This document shows positions 1 through 11,062 of a stretch of DNA of 64,000 bases, piece after piece (the stretch's first letter is position 1; the number at the start of each line of letters is the position of its first letter). The notes beneath the pieces are model-generated. The model saw nothing but the letters and a program-made list of their open reading frames with translations. It searched no databases and was not told where the DNA came from. Source of the stretch: Anticarsia gemmatalis (lineage: Eukaryota; Arthropoda; Insecta; Lepidoptera; Erebidae); the NCBI RefSeq assembly GCF_050436995.1, contig NC_134776.1, positions 19,943,001 through 20,007,000 of the forward strand, written 5' to 3'. The translations under genes were made by a program, and so were the position numbers.

Positions 1-260
1 ATTTTCAGACTGGATCATCATAGTCAGTTGTTCGGAATATAAACAGGAGTCCTACTGTGTGGACTATTCGTAATTCATAGAACAAACTTAAAAGACATCA
101 CCATGGTTCAATGTACTTTATTCATGAAAGAGTTCAACGGCCAGGGCAATAATTTCGGTCGTTATATGACCGCTTTTGGTAAATATATAAATGTCTTACT
201 TCTCACAACCTGAACCACATATTTCTACAGCTTAAGACCACTTACCCTCGGTTAAATTAT

Positions 261-597
261 GAATCTAGAACATCAGTGACCCGCAGTCTTATGTAGCTAA
301 CGGTGGTCTATTTCATATTGGTATATTAATTTGTGTAATCTAGATTTAGCGCATGCTAGGGTTTCACTAACTCCCGGTTTCTGAGTACATTTCACGGTAG
401 TTTATATATTCAATAGCGTTTTTTTACATGAGTTAAAACGCTATTGAATAGATAAACTATCTTTAAATATACTTTAGAAACCGGGAGTTAGTGGAGTCCT
501 AGCATGCGCTAAATCTAGATTACACAAATTAATATACCAATATGAAATAGACCACCGTTAGCTACATAAGACTGCGGGTCACTGATGTTCTAGATTC
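261..597. mobile_element. Palindromic foldback MITE, arms about 150 bp
   Basis: The left half, starting GAATCTAGAACATCAGTGAC, is repeated in inverted orientation up to base 597. The centre contains AAAACGCTATTGAATAGATA and its inverted partner. The arms are nearly identical apart from a few small differences. There is no coding capacity. A related element with the same core occurs near 56.3 kb. Confidence 0.8.
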
Positions 598-698
598 TTG
601 ATTTTGTATACCTTAATTCCAAAAACTTTGCACACAAGGCTTTTTCAAAGTACTTGGACTATTCTGATTTAATAATACTAAATAATAAATTTAACCTT

Positions 699-990
699 TT
701 AATGTCCCACTGCTGGGCAAGAGTCTCCTTCCGGAATGAGGGAGGGGTCTGGCCTTGAGTCCACCACGCTGGCCAAGTGCAGGTTGCAAACTTTGCATAC
801 CTTCAAGAACTATCAGGCACGCAAGGTTGTATCACGGTGTTTTCCTTCACCGTTGTAACAAGTGATATATAATATTATTATATTTCTAATACACACATAA
901 CTTTGAAAAGTCATTGGTGTTTTGCCTCGGGTACAAACCTTCGACCACTTGCGTGGGAGGCGCAACTTAAGTCTTTCGGTTAACACTGCT
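699..990 (-). mobile_element. tRNA-derived SINE, minus orientation
   Basis: Read on the minus strand it has a degenerate tRNA-like head (CCGAAAGACTTAAGTTGCG..GGTCGAAGGTTTG), a body with GTGAAGGAAAACACCGTG, and a tail matching GGCC..ACCCCTCCCTCATT..CCCAGCAGTGGGACATTAA. It is the same family as the copy at 4670-4948, with the opposite orientation. Confidence 0.75.
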
Positions 991-1149
991 CTATAGAGAC
1001 TGGAAGCGCTGATACAAAAGTTATGCCACCGTGAAGCTTGCTGCTTATATAACGTAACGGTATCATCACTATAATCTAAGGGAGAAAATAATGTACAGCA
1101 TAGTGGCTTTCAACGGTGGTCTACTGAGATATGTGATAACCCACCTGGA

Positions 1150-1301
1150 GGGCTATAGTGTGTCTCAGTTGACAACTACTTTCTACCAACAGTGCAGTAC
1201 AATGTTTTCATTCTTAAAATCATGGCATGGGTCGTTGGCCGCTATTAAATTGACGTGCGCTAGTTGTCAACCGAGATACATAGTACGCATGCTGAAAGCC
1301 C
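1150..1301. mobile_element. MITE with TCAGTTGACAA inverted ends (copy 1)
   Basis: GGGCTATAGTGTGTCTCAGTTGACAA-type sequence on the left is matched by an inverted TTGTCAACCGAGATACATAG on the right. A better-preserved copy is at 60145-60305. It lies just upstream of the first visible receptor exon and generates the spurious 135-codon frame there. Confidence 0.6.
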
Positions 1302-1335
1302 TAAAACCGGTATTAATTATAAATCTTATTTTCAG

Positions 1336-4300
1336 CATTATTAACGTCCTTCGTGCTTATGGGCCTCGTTTTTATGGCCTACTGCATTGTAAGAAAAATG
1401 CGGAACGTTGCCGGGATGGTTCTCATGGCTTATGTCGCCAGCACTATGGCAACATTCGGCTTGAAAGCGATCCAATTACTGATCGAGATACCCAATGACC
1501 TGGCTGTTCGAGTGATGAGTAAGTTCAAACAATTATAACCATACATATATTACATAAAATTATACATTATTAATTTAATCACACCTCACAGTTTTGCTTC
1601 AATCACACCCATGCTTCTTTACGATTTTTAATCATCCCGATCAGTAGCTCGATTCTCTACTACTATCGACTACCGACAACCGAACTGTCATCGAGAAATT
1701 TTGTATGAAAATTTGATCAGCGCCTCTGACGGGTGTTGTAGGAAACATTCTGGCAGTACAATCTAAATGTCAAATGTCGATAGCTAGCCGGTTGTCGGTA
1801 GTCGATAGTGGTAGAGAATCGAGGTACTGTAGTTCTAGCACGAAAACACAATATAAATAACATATAGTGAATTTAGATAAAATACTTTAACCTAAATTGA
1901 CACTATGACTACTGTTGAGCTACTCAAGTCACTGAACAAATCAATCTTTCGGCATTTCCGAATAATTCTGAAGTATGCATATTATTTCATCGAAACATTT
2001 GACGTTGATTGAAATGTTTAATTCTTATTTTTTCTAACTGATTTTGCATCGATATCTATTAAAATTGATTAAAAACCACGTTTTAAAAGTATGAAGTTGT
2101 TAAACGACTTTACGCTTGACTTATGTATTGTAAACTTTATTAATCAACTAGCTGACCCGTGCAACTTCGCTTGCGTCACATAAGACAGAATGGATCAGAA
2201 TTTTCCCTGTTTTTGTAACACTTTTTACTGTTACTCTGCTCCTATTGGTCGTAGCGTGATGATATATAGCCTAAAGCCTTCCTCGATAAATGGCCTATCT
2301 AACACTGAAATATTTTTTCAAATCGGCCCAGTAGTTCCTGAGATTAGCGCGTTCAAACAAACAAACAAACTCTTCAGCTTTATAATATTATAGTATAGAT
2401 TAGTAATATTAGTAATTAGTATAGATTGCCAATTTTTTCAAAAACATACAAAAATAAATACGCCCATAGGGGAAGACAGAGAACAGAAACCGCGACTTAA
2501 TACGACATTCACAAACTTCCCTTGTTTAATTCACATCCTTTCATCATGCCATACAGGACCGCAACATAGATACATCCATACATAAAATGACTTACTTCCG
2601 AACACATAGAACTAACAATCATGTAACAGAACGAAATGGTAATGGCTGACAACATACTCACTGATTCACTCACACTCATGGTGGCCATGTGATTGGTTCA
2701 TGGGGATTCCATACTTAGGCGGTCCCTCCTCCCCAAAAACACGCATGCGTTCTCCCTCCCCTCAAATAACTTTATATATGGAGGGTTTTCCAAAATCCTT
2801 GGCCTTCATTGTCCTACATTTAGACTAGCAGTGCAAGGACAATGATGTTTGTTATAAAAACTATAGCATACTACAGAATTATTTATTTATTTATGTATTT
2901 ATGCTTGTAACTATTTTAACAGGATTATCCCAATAGAAAGCAGTAACATTATAATTATAAACTACTAGCTGACCCGGCAAACGTTGTTTTGCCATAAAAA
3001 TGAAATAAAAAAACATTGTCCAGCGGACAAAATTGTGAATCTAAACCATTCTCAGATCCCCTTGAACACACACAAAACATTTCATCAAAATCGGTCCAGT
3101 CATTTAAGAGAAGTTCAGTGACATACACACTTACAGAAGAATTATATATATAAAGATTAACTGTCGGGTGGTGGTGGTGGTGCTGTGTGGTTGTCCATCC
3201 GCTGGTAAAGGATTATCCACACCCTGTATATAAAAATTTATCCTTATTCCCCTCGGTCACATTACGCGTGAACGGCTGGATCGATTTCACTAATTATTAT
3301 TTATACTATTATTATAATACTTTGGTATAATAAGTACGGAGATGGTTCTAACAGAAAAAAAATAAAGAAATGAGTTTATAAAATCATTATTCTTTTTATT
3401 AAAAATCGGCTTCGAAGTTTGGGGGGTCAGCTAGTAAATAAAATAATAAAACGACTCGAGTTGATACGATTACAATCCGTTTCCGAGTTGAAATGTATCA
3501 TTACACCTTTAAAACAACCATTAATATTGAATGATAATGTTCACAATGTTCAATCATTATGTTGTTCTAGTACATATTAAAGTCATGGTGTAAATAATCT
3601 TCTTGTTTCAGATCCGTTGATGTATTGTTTTTTAATGGCTAGTTTCTTGTGGACGTCCGTTATGGGATTTGACCTATGGTCGACCATAAGGTAAGCTATA
3701 ATAGAAGAATCATTTTCATACTATTCCTTTCGTGAAATAATGCGTTACTGGGTGGCTAATATCGACAGTATATATATTTATAGATATCGACAGTTATTCA
3801 AGCGTATCTGGCTTTTAAAGTAATACATCGAATTAAGTTAAATACTTAATTTATTTTCAAATAATGTAGTCAAAGACAATTAACTGACAATCATTCGAAA
3901 ATTGAATCACAAAATTTACTTGCTCAAATGTGTGTGGACATCTCGCTTACGAAACGCTTACGAAATATGTTTTAGTTCCGGTTTGTTTGGAATCATAGGT
4001 TAGGTTAGGTTTCCTGGGCTTTTTCCGCACTTAGCCTCTTAAATGGGCCTTTGTGCGTGTATCTACCCTCTTTCATTGTTGCGTTGATTCGCCCTCACTC
4101 CAGCCATCCTAGTTCTTCCCAGAACTTCAGTAGCTTTTGCAAGTTGCTGCAGGCTTCCTGGAGTGTTGTTGTCAATATTTTTGTTCGCGCTCGTTGGTCC
4201 GCCACGCTGTTGCATTCCACTAGTACATGTTGTGGTGTTTCCTCTGCCTCCATGCATCCTCTGCACAGAGGGCTGTCCGTCACGCCTATTGTACATAGAT

Positions 4301-7300
4301 GTTTGTTTAGGGGACAATGGCCGGTTAGGATTCCTATTACCTTGCGTATTTTGTCCCTTTTTAGACTGATAAGGTTGCGGGCAAGATTCTTAGGTGCCAC
4401 CGGAACTGCAGCCTTAGTTTGCCTGCAACCTTTGCTGTTGTTCCATTCTTTTAGGTGTTTCGCTTCGGTGTTTCTGTTCAGCCAAGATTTAATTTGTGCT
4501 TGGGGGATAGGCAGTAGTGGTTCCGGTCCAAGTACTAGGTCCAAGTGTTTGGAATCATATGACCGCGTGTGAGTTGTCCAATGATAGATATCTATTATTA
4601 TCACCTAGTAGTCTGATTTATCTGATACTTATTCACAAACTCTGATACTTATTAAAAGTAAAAAAGCAGTGATAACCGAGTGGTTTAAGTTGGCATCTCC
4701 CTCGCAAGTGGTCGCAGGTTTGAACCTGAGGCAACACACCAATGACTATTCGAAGTTATGTGTATTAAAAATAATTATCACTTGTTCTATCGGTGAAGGA
4801 AAACATCGTGAGGAAACCTGGCATGCCAAAAATTTGTCCCCAACCCGCACTTGGGTGACACACCACGCTGGGGTGCACTCAAGGCCTAACCCTTCCCCCT
4901 CGTTTTTTGAGGAGACCCTTGCCCTGCAGTGGGACAGTAATGGGTTTAAAAAAAATCACATACTGTTAACCAGAGCCCTATTTAATTTACTTTTTGTTCT
5001 ACAGAGACATTCGCATGAGGCCTGCTTTCGTTCGCAGACGAGAGATAGCTAAGTTTACTCGCTATTGCTACATAGCGTTTGGCGTGCCCATACTCACGAC
5101 CATTACAATGGTATTAATCGACATATTCTTGCCTTCATTGTTAAACAATAAACATGCCACTTATTTTTTTGCAGGTAAGTTGTAATTATGATGTTTTATT
5201 TTGTTAATTAAGTTCCCATATTAGTCCCTACTTTGCTAATAATATTTTAGAAGCGAAAGGAACTCTGTCGGTCTGTTTGTTACGCTTTCACCTCTGAGTC
5301 ACAATTTTGTTTGTATCAAAATAAGTGTCTAATAAAATTTCAGTATTTATTTACTTACAATTTCATATATTTACAGAGAAATTATATACCTTAAGTATTT
5401 TAGATGAACCTTTTACAATTACATGTTTAACAATTTTTTGTTATAGTCAAGTACCCATATGACTGACATGTTTTATGACCTTTCCAGAACCATCATCGTA
5501 TGCGTTTGTACCAATTGCCTTTATGACTTTCGTGAACTTAGTTTTTCTTATGTTAACCACCGGTTATATATATTCGGTAAAACAATCACTGAGACGCATC
5601 AAGGATTCACATGTTTTTGGAAAAATGGATACTTTACGGTAATCGTCGCAATTATTTTCAACATACTGTAGCCGCTCGATTCTCTGTCCAGTCGATACTG
5701 TCGAGTATCGAGAGTTTGACATTTAGTAGCCAAAATAGTTCTCAAGGCTTTCGTTAGAGGCGCTTATCAGTAGCTCAATTCTCTATTACTATCAACCTGC
5801 CATCTAGAATTTTGTATGAAAATCCGATCAGCGCCTCAGACGGGCGTCGTAGAAACTTTTTTTGCTGTACATTCTACATGTCGATAGCTAGCCGGTAGTC
5901 GGTAGTCAATAGTTGTAGAGAATCGGGCTTTTGTATGCTTATAGTGTACAGTTGACAATTAGTGCACGTCAGCTTGATATAGTCTGACAACTTAGCAGAG
6001 AGCCTCTTATGCAAGGTGTGACATCTCCGATCCACAAATGTATGTAGGGAAAATCTGTCTCTTCAATACAGCTACTTTATATTTTAGATAAATTGTAAAT
6101 CCCTCTATTAACTTGTCAGACTATAGGCACCGTACAATACATTGCTGCTTTTACATAACGAATTAATCATCATTATTGTAGTAAAAAATCAATGTACAGT
6201 ATATAAGCTAGATAGTTAAACTAGGATTTTATCTTTTTTTCATTGGGTTTACTCGGTAAGGGGAACCTCTGCCTGTTTCGCCACGGCCGCTGCGTAGGGA
6301 GGGCGTGGGTTCGATTCCCAAACGTAACAATTATTTGTACTACGATCCACAAATAGTTATTTCGAGTCTGGTTGTGATGAAATTTGTATAAAGTCCTGCA
6401 ACACATGAGCGAGAGGATTCTTAGAGGGGGGGTTTTCTTAAGAATACCCTAAAGTTAAAAATATGACATTGTATATAACAGCATACTCATTTTTGCTTTC
6501 GGCTACACGGCAAATTATTTTGTACATTGCTTTTTACTCAAGGCCTAACCCATACCAAATTGGAATGAGTGATAACAAATAGCATTAAAAATAAATTTTA
6601 ACCCCATTTATAGGTGGGCAAGAATCCTGAAATAGGGGAGGGGTTAGGCCTCGAGAAAAATAAAATATAATGTCTCCACACAATAAACGTGTTTATTTTT
6701 TATACAGAACCCTTCGTGCGCGAGTCCGACTCGCACTTGGCCGGTTTTATTTTATGATGATAAAGTAGTATTGTGTTTTTATTGTATATTCCTAGGTTAA
6801 GATATATATCTTCGGGTTTTGTAACCTGAAATAAAAATAATTGATTTGATCTAAAAAATTTTTTTTTGCAGTTTTTCGATATACGCCAAGGTGTTTACAT
6901 TCATGGCCATGGCATGCTTCATAGAGTATTTTCCCAATATGCCATGGAATGTTCATATTTGGATAAATTTTGTAAATAGTTTTCGAGGAGTAGTAATATT
7001 TTACTCATTCGGGTGTAAGAAGAAGTTATTGGTTTTAGTTTTAAAAAGGTGAGAAACACGTTTTATCTTATACTATTATAACGTATATCCTAATCTATAC
7101 TAATATTATAAAGCTGAAGAGTTTGTTTGTTTGTTTGTTTGAACGCGCTAATCTCAGGAACTACTGGTCCAATTTGAAAAATTCTTTCAGTGTTAGATAG
7201 TCCATTTATCAAGGAAGGTTATAGGCTACATATCATCACGCTACTACTAAAAGGAGCAGAGTACCAGTGAAAAATGTTACAAAAACGGGGAAAATTTTAA

Positions 7301-8426
7301 CTCATTCTCTCTTATGTGATGCAAGTGAAGTTGCGCGGGTCAGCTAGTAATATATATAAAATATTTATTATATACATATACGCTTGCATGTTTAGTTGGA
7401 TAATTGTTATTTAATTACGTAACCTACTAAAGGTTTCAAAACTTTCATGTAATTTATTACACAGACAGTTTATAGCCGGGATCAACAGATAAGATACATT
7501 TTATCTCGGAAAATATTAGTTCGGGAAAAAAGTCTTTTCGCATTATAGTATGTATGACCTTAAAGCAAAAAACCAAAACAGCTCGATATTTGGGTACCTC
7601 TCGAGCTCACTGAAAGAAACCTAATGAACCGTGTACTCATTTGTGATTCTTGAAGAGATTTATTACAAGTTCATAGAACTTGACTATCATAAAACTCAAA
7701 GACTTTTTCCTTGACCCAACATAATTACGTGAACGAAGTCATAGGCCGAAGTTAATAAATAAATTATATATTTTGTTAACACCCGGTGTTCGGGTTAGAA
7801 ACTAAACAGAGAGTTTAGTATTGTAACCAAACAGCTCAGTTCGTAGGAAAGGTGTCTTTTTTTTAATTTAATGTATTTTTCTTTCGATGCCTCTATGGCG
7901 CGGTCGGTAGTGATACCGTGCTGATCATGACGTCTCGGGTTCGACTCCTGGGTCGGGATACTATAGGTCTTTTCTAATTTATATATTCTCTACAGCATTT
8001 TTGAGTTTGGTAATGTGCCCGGTAAACAGCAATTAGCTTGCCCATTAATGGCAAAACGCGGTTATATTTCATACTGCCTGTACCTTCGGGTATAACAGAT
8101 GATTTATACTCTTTATACAATTTTACATTTTTAAATACATTTACCATAAAGAGAAAAAAATATATGTATAAATTAGGTTGCCACCAATATCGGGTACAGA
8201 GTATAAAGTAACAGGTGATATTATTATTGAGTACGTCCATATTTATTTTATAAAATTTTTCAGTTTGAACATCTGTCCACTCTTAGTTAAGATGTTGGAA
8301 AGGCCGCGGGAAACGAAATATCAGAAGCAAAGAAGAATTCGAATGAAACATCTGACGCAGATTAAAGTCATCGCCGGGACAAGCAGTGACGAGTGCGCCA
8401 GCACATCGACTGAACTGACAGATTAA
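1336..8426 (+). CDS. Methuselah-like G-protein-coupled receptor, 7TM part (5' end missing)
   Basis: This is a family B (secretin/Methuselah-type) GPCR of the plasma membrane. Coding exons are 1336-1518, 3612-3690, 5005-5174, 5488-5638, 6872-7048 and 8264-8426. Every border is AG/GT and all phases join, giving 306 codons to TAA. Exon 1 holds TM1, the loop RKMRNVAG and TM2. Exon 2 holds TM3 with the family hallmark FLMASFLWTSVMGFDLWSTIR-like stretch (F-x-M-A-S-F-x-W, then V-M-x-F-D-x-W-x-T-x-R). Exon 3 holds TM4, exon 4 holds TM5, and exon 5 holds TM6-TM7 with FRGVVIFYSFGCKKK. Exon 6 is a basic tail ending in a Ser/Thr/Asp/Glu-rich stretch, a possible phosphorylation region. Exon 1 begins two bases into a codon, so the signal peptide and extracellular domain lie upstream of the window. 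I see no Cys in the TM2-TM3 loop or the TM4-TM5 loop. The ligand and the exact mthl member cannot be told. Confidence 0.88.
1642..1829. mobile_element. MITE family C, copy 1
   Basis: The family has inverted ends close to CAGTACCTCGATTCTCTAC, an arm with ATCGACTACCGACAACCG, and a centre with TTTTGTATGAAAATCTGATC and AGCGCCTCTGACGGG. This copy is nearly full length (188 bp) and lies in intron 1 of the receptor gene. Confidence 0.8.
2148..2402 (+). repeat. Dispersed repeat family A, copy 1
   Basis: About 250 bp from CTAGCTGACCCG(C/T)GCAACTTC to CTTCAGCTTTATAATATTA. It is found more than a dozen times in the window in both orientations. It has no terminal inverted repeats and no reading frame of its own. 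Its class (LINE 3' end, Helitron-like or other) is not settled from sequence alone. Confidence 0.8.
2964..3153 (+). repeat. Dispersed repeat family B, copy 1
   Basis: Starts CTAGCTGACCCGGCAAACG followed by TTGTTTTGCCAT, with a middle about TCAAAATCGGTCCAGTC and an end AGAATTATATATATAAAGA. Related in layout to family A but with a different sequence. Confidence 0.75.
3226..3435 (+). repeat. Dispersed repeat ending in GGTCAGCTAGTAA
   Basis: Contains CACATTACGCGTGAACGGCT and ends TTTGGGGGGTCAGCTAGT. The end resembles the boundary motif of families A and B, but the body is different. Confidence 0.45.
3997..4546 (-). mobile_element. 5'-truncated non-LTR retrotransposon with CCTAA-type 3' tail
   Basis: The minus strand encodes the end of a LINE second ORF: about 150 residues with TGHCPLNKHL, the zinc-finger-like C-x2-C-x7-H-x4-C (LCRGCMEAEETPQHVLVEC) and LLKFWEELGWLE before the stop. 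The 3' UTR ends GCCCAGGAAACCTAACCTAA. A 12-bp duplication, GTTTGGAATCAT, flanks it at 3985-3996 and 4547-4558, which proves a retrotransposition event. It landed in a SINE tail inside intron 2 of the receptor gene. The reverse transcriptase part is absent, so it is dead. Confidence 0.85.
4670..4948 (+). mobile_element. tRNA-derived SINE, plus orientation
   Basis: The head resembles a tRNA with A box (GATAACCGAGTGGTTTAAGT) and B box (GGTTTGAACCTGAGG). The body has GTGAAGGAAAACATCGTGAG. The tail is CACGCTGGGGTGCACTCAAG through CAGTGGGACAGTAATGGG. It lies in intron 2, just upstream of receptor exon 3. Confidence 0.85.
5671..5767. mobile_element. MITE family C, broken copy beside copy 3
   Basis: CTCGATTCTCTGTCCAGTCG, a degenerate centre and TTAGAGGCGCTTATCA can be recognised. 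The second arm is replaced by the start of the neighbouring copy, so two insertions abut or overlap here. Confidence 0.5.
5768..5937. mobile_element. MITE family C, copy 3
   Basis: It starts CAGTAGCTCAATTCTCTA and ends in the inverted TAGTTGTAGAGAATCGGG, with the central CGCCTCAGACGGGCGTCGTAG. It lies in intron 4 of the receptor gene. Confidence 0.7.
6240..6420 (+). mobile_element. tRNA-headed SINE, intron 4 of the receptor gene
   Basis: The B-box-like GTGGGTTCGATTCCC is followed by a conserved lepidopteran-type body (GATCCACAAATAGTTATTTC, GAGTCTGGTTGTGATG). The head is partly degenerate. Confidence 0.6.
6598..6660 (-). mobile_element. SINE 3' end fragment
   Basis: Minus-strand match to the tail GAGGCCTAACCCCTCCCC..GCCCACCTATAAATGGGG of the family at 4670-4948. 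Confidence 0.55.
7093..7349 (-). repeat. Dispersed repeat family A, copy 2
   Basis: Minus orientation, nearly full length, with (GTTT)n in place of the AAAC run. It lies in intron 5 of the receptor gene. Confidence 0.8.
7515..7728. mobile_element. Short element with mariner-like inverted ends
   Basis: The left end TTAGTTCGGGAAAAAAGTCT is matched by an inverted CAAAGACTTTTTCCTTGACC..CATAA at the right. The 214-bp body has no reading frame, as in a non-autonomous derivative. A single left end of the same kind occurs at 26472. Confidence 0.5.
7888..8120 (+). mobile_element. tRNA-derived SINE directly upstream of the last receptor exon
   Basis: The head is CCTCTATGGCGCGGTCGGTA with B box GGGTTCGACTCCTGGG. 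The body has GGTAATGTGCCCGGTAAACA and the tail TACCTTCGGGTATAACAGAT. It ends about 145 bp before exon 8264-8426. Confidence 0.75.
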
Positions 8427-8519
8427 ATCTATCTTCTGAGATGAAAAACCATCTTCTGAGAAAAAAAACTATCTTCTGACATTAAAAACTATTTTCTGAG
8501 ATTAAAAACTATCTTCTGG
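8427..8519 (+). repeat. 20-bp minisatellite at the start of the receptor 3' UTR
   Basis: About five imperfect copies of a unit close to ATCTTCTGAGATTAAAAACT begin immediately after the TAA stop of the Methuselah-like gene. The copies differ by small substitutions and A-run length. The repeat is outside the reading frame and would be transcribed as the first part of the 3' UTR. Confidence 0.8.
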
Positions 8520-8522
8520 CTG

Positions 8523-8764
8523 GCTTCACACGTTGGCCCCAACGCTCGTACCAATGTTGGACTGCAAACTCGGCGAACACACTTCAGATAATAAACTAGT
8601 TTTGTTCCGCTAGATCGCAAGCGTTGGCGCAGATTCCTTTGATGAATCTGATACGAGCCGGCCAACTACCAACACTCGCCCCAACGTTGGGACCAATGCC
8701 ATTTTCTAGATCCACACGTTGGACGAATAGCGTTGGGGCCTATATTGGGGCCAACGTGTGAAGC
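8523..8764. mobile_element. MITE with about 20-bp terminal inverted repeats (GCTTCACACGTTGG ends)
   Basis: The left end GCTTCACACGTTGGCCCCAA is matched by an inverted copy at the right end. Internal copies of the GTTGG(G/A)..CCAAC theme also occur in both orientations. There is no coding capacity. It sits 100 bp past the receptor stop codon and is probably part of its 3' UTR or immediate flank. The superfamily is not determined. Confidence 0.7.
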
Positions 8765-10892
8765 AAGCTCAGAAGTAAAATACGTATACTGATATCTTCT
8801 TTAAATATGTCTTTATTGTTAATATTTTAGGACTACGGCTATAAGGCACCTTGTGTACAAACTATCACATTTTCAACAGTATTAATTTTTATGTAAATAC
8901 TGAAATTATTACTATTTATAAACTTCCGAGTAATTTTACAATGACTATTTATCTCTATAAAAAAACTTTTATCTATACTTATAATAAAACAGTAAAAATA
9001 ATAAATAATATAATATTTTTCGTACAAAAAGTGCGATTTTAAATATGACAGAATATTTCTGGTCGTTATTGTAGTATTTGTGAGTGTTTTATCATATTTA
9101 CAAAGTATTATTAGAGGTATATTAAATGTTTATAATAAGACTATTGTGAACTGTGTGTTAGTAAATATTGACTTATTTCAGTGGTCCTCTTCTGTAACTA
9201 TATTGCAACTAAGGCCTTAATCCCACTAGCGTGCCACGAATGCATCGTCAACGTTGTTCAACCGATATTGTTCTTTACATAATTTAGTTATATAATATAT
9301 TCTTATAGATCAGTCTTCGTCAAACGTGGCCCTTTTCAATCCATTTCAAATTGGAATGCCTGATGCATCGGCGCAAGTTTCACTGGGTGCTAATTCCCGT
9401 TTTCTATTATAATTTTGTTCACTCCCTCAATAACAAAAACAATTTTTTGCTACGAAACCACTCACTTAAATAGATAATTTACTATTTCACAGCAAAGCTT
9501 TGCATTTTATTAAAACAATGCGACGACCACTGATATACATAAAGACTTGATGTTAATAAAATAAGATGTTTACTCTAACTTAGCAATTATTATATGTGTA
9601 ATATATTCTCATTTCGGTTTTCTCCAACGTTAAGCTCGGTCGAGCGTATAATGTACACAATGTTTTATGGAACACTGCACAGTGACACTGATTTGAGAGG
9701 CAGATGTTTTTGTATAACAAGCGACCGACGCAGCGACGTAAGCGCCTTTAATCAGCGTAAGAGAAAATCAATCCTAACAAAGGAGACTACGTTTTCTTTT
9801 GTGTAAAATATCTTTTAAGCACAAGACTATTTGTCTTTATATGATTGCATACATAAGTCTTGATGTTCTATTCATTGATGTTTATTCGTATTTAACTTAT
9901 AATATAATCAATTCGAAAGTTTGTAAGTGCTGTTGTCATTAGATGTATATTATTACTCTGTGACGCACAAACAACTAAACGAATTTGTGGTGTTATTACA
10001 TACTAAAATAAGACATAGGCTATGGAACAAATAATTGTATAGTTTTTTTATAAACTTATACTTACACACTTTTGTACTTACTTACTATACTGTCTCCATC
10101 GATGACGTCATAACCGCTGTTGCTTCCAATTGGCTTCAATAATTTCAATTCTGAGATTTTATATCAAATTCATATTTGTGAGTATTTCACAAGTTTAAGT
10201 TTAGAAATAGGTAGAAAGATTTGTACTATTACATTTCTCTTCATAAGAGGATATATTTCCAGTGTAAAGAACTTCTTGTCCCACTCCGTGATACCGTTGA
10301 GATTTTTCTAGTCCAACTAGGAATCGAACCCAGTTCTTTGTGATGTGGATCACATCTAGTTTTGCAGTTGTAATGTAAGAAATAAATTTACAAAAAAAAA
10401 TTGAATCCGAATTTCAGATCAATTTTTGCTGATATATTTGTAATGCAATATTAAAATTATAATAAAAATAAAAATAAATATGAATTGTAAGTTTTTTCCC
10501 GACCCAGAAATCGAATCTTGGGCTTCGGGATTTGTAGTTAATAAGTTTAAACTAAATGTGTGTAAAATAGCAAATATATTATTATGTGAAAATTAAATGT
10601 AACTTGTGATTACTGGGATTTTGTATAGTCCTAATCAGGAATCGAACCTGTTTAAGAAAAATATTTTATATGTGTAGATGTGCTCGTAGGTTTATGTCAA
10701 AATAAAATGCAGTTAAATACATAATAAAATTGTTTTATTTCTATAAATCTTAACCTAACACCACACTTATAATATTCAGAAGAAAATATTAAACAATTGC
10801 AGACATAAAAACCATATTATTACATAAAAGAAAGAAATCACACTCTATTTTATTACAATAAGTTATTACATACACATACATACACACATACA
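8765..10892. other. Gene-free stretch downstream of the receptor gene
   Basis: AT-rich DNA, probably partly receptor 3' UTR. It holds three degenerate tRNA-B-box-like fossils (around 10320, 10510 and 10630, each like AATCGAACC) and one isolated TGACGTCA at 10103-10110. AATAAA motifs cluster near 10.45 and 10.73 kb. No coding exon could be supported. Confidence 0.5.
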
Positions 10893-10985
10893 TATAGGAC
10901 TCAAGGCCTAACCCCTCCCTCATTACGGGAGGAGACCCTTGCCCAGCAGTGGGACATAAATGGGTTATATTTATTTATTTATTTT
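10893..10985 (+). mobile_element. SINE 3' end with ATTT tail
   Basis: GGACTCAAGGCCTAACCCCT through CAGCAGTGGGACATAAATGG, then (ATTT)n. It is the 3' third of the family at 4670-4948. Its insertion point is a (CATA)n-like stretch. Confidence 0.75.
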
Positions 10986-11062
10986 TATATTACATATCTT
11001 AAAATAACACACACACAACCACAAAATAATATTAAGATTTATTACAATTTTATTACACAATA

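Noticed and set aside
1091..1498. 135-codon open frame on the plus strand
   Set aside because: Its first half is a MITE (1150-1301) and its second half overlaps receptor exon 1 in the wrong frame. The receptor frame has the splice sites and the 7TM sequence.
4051..4572. 173-codon plus-strand frame at the LINE
   Set aside because: It is antisense to the LINE ORF2 end, which has recognisable C-x2-C..H..C residues and a target-site duplication.
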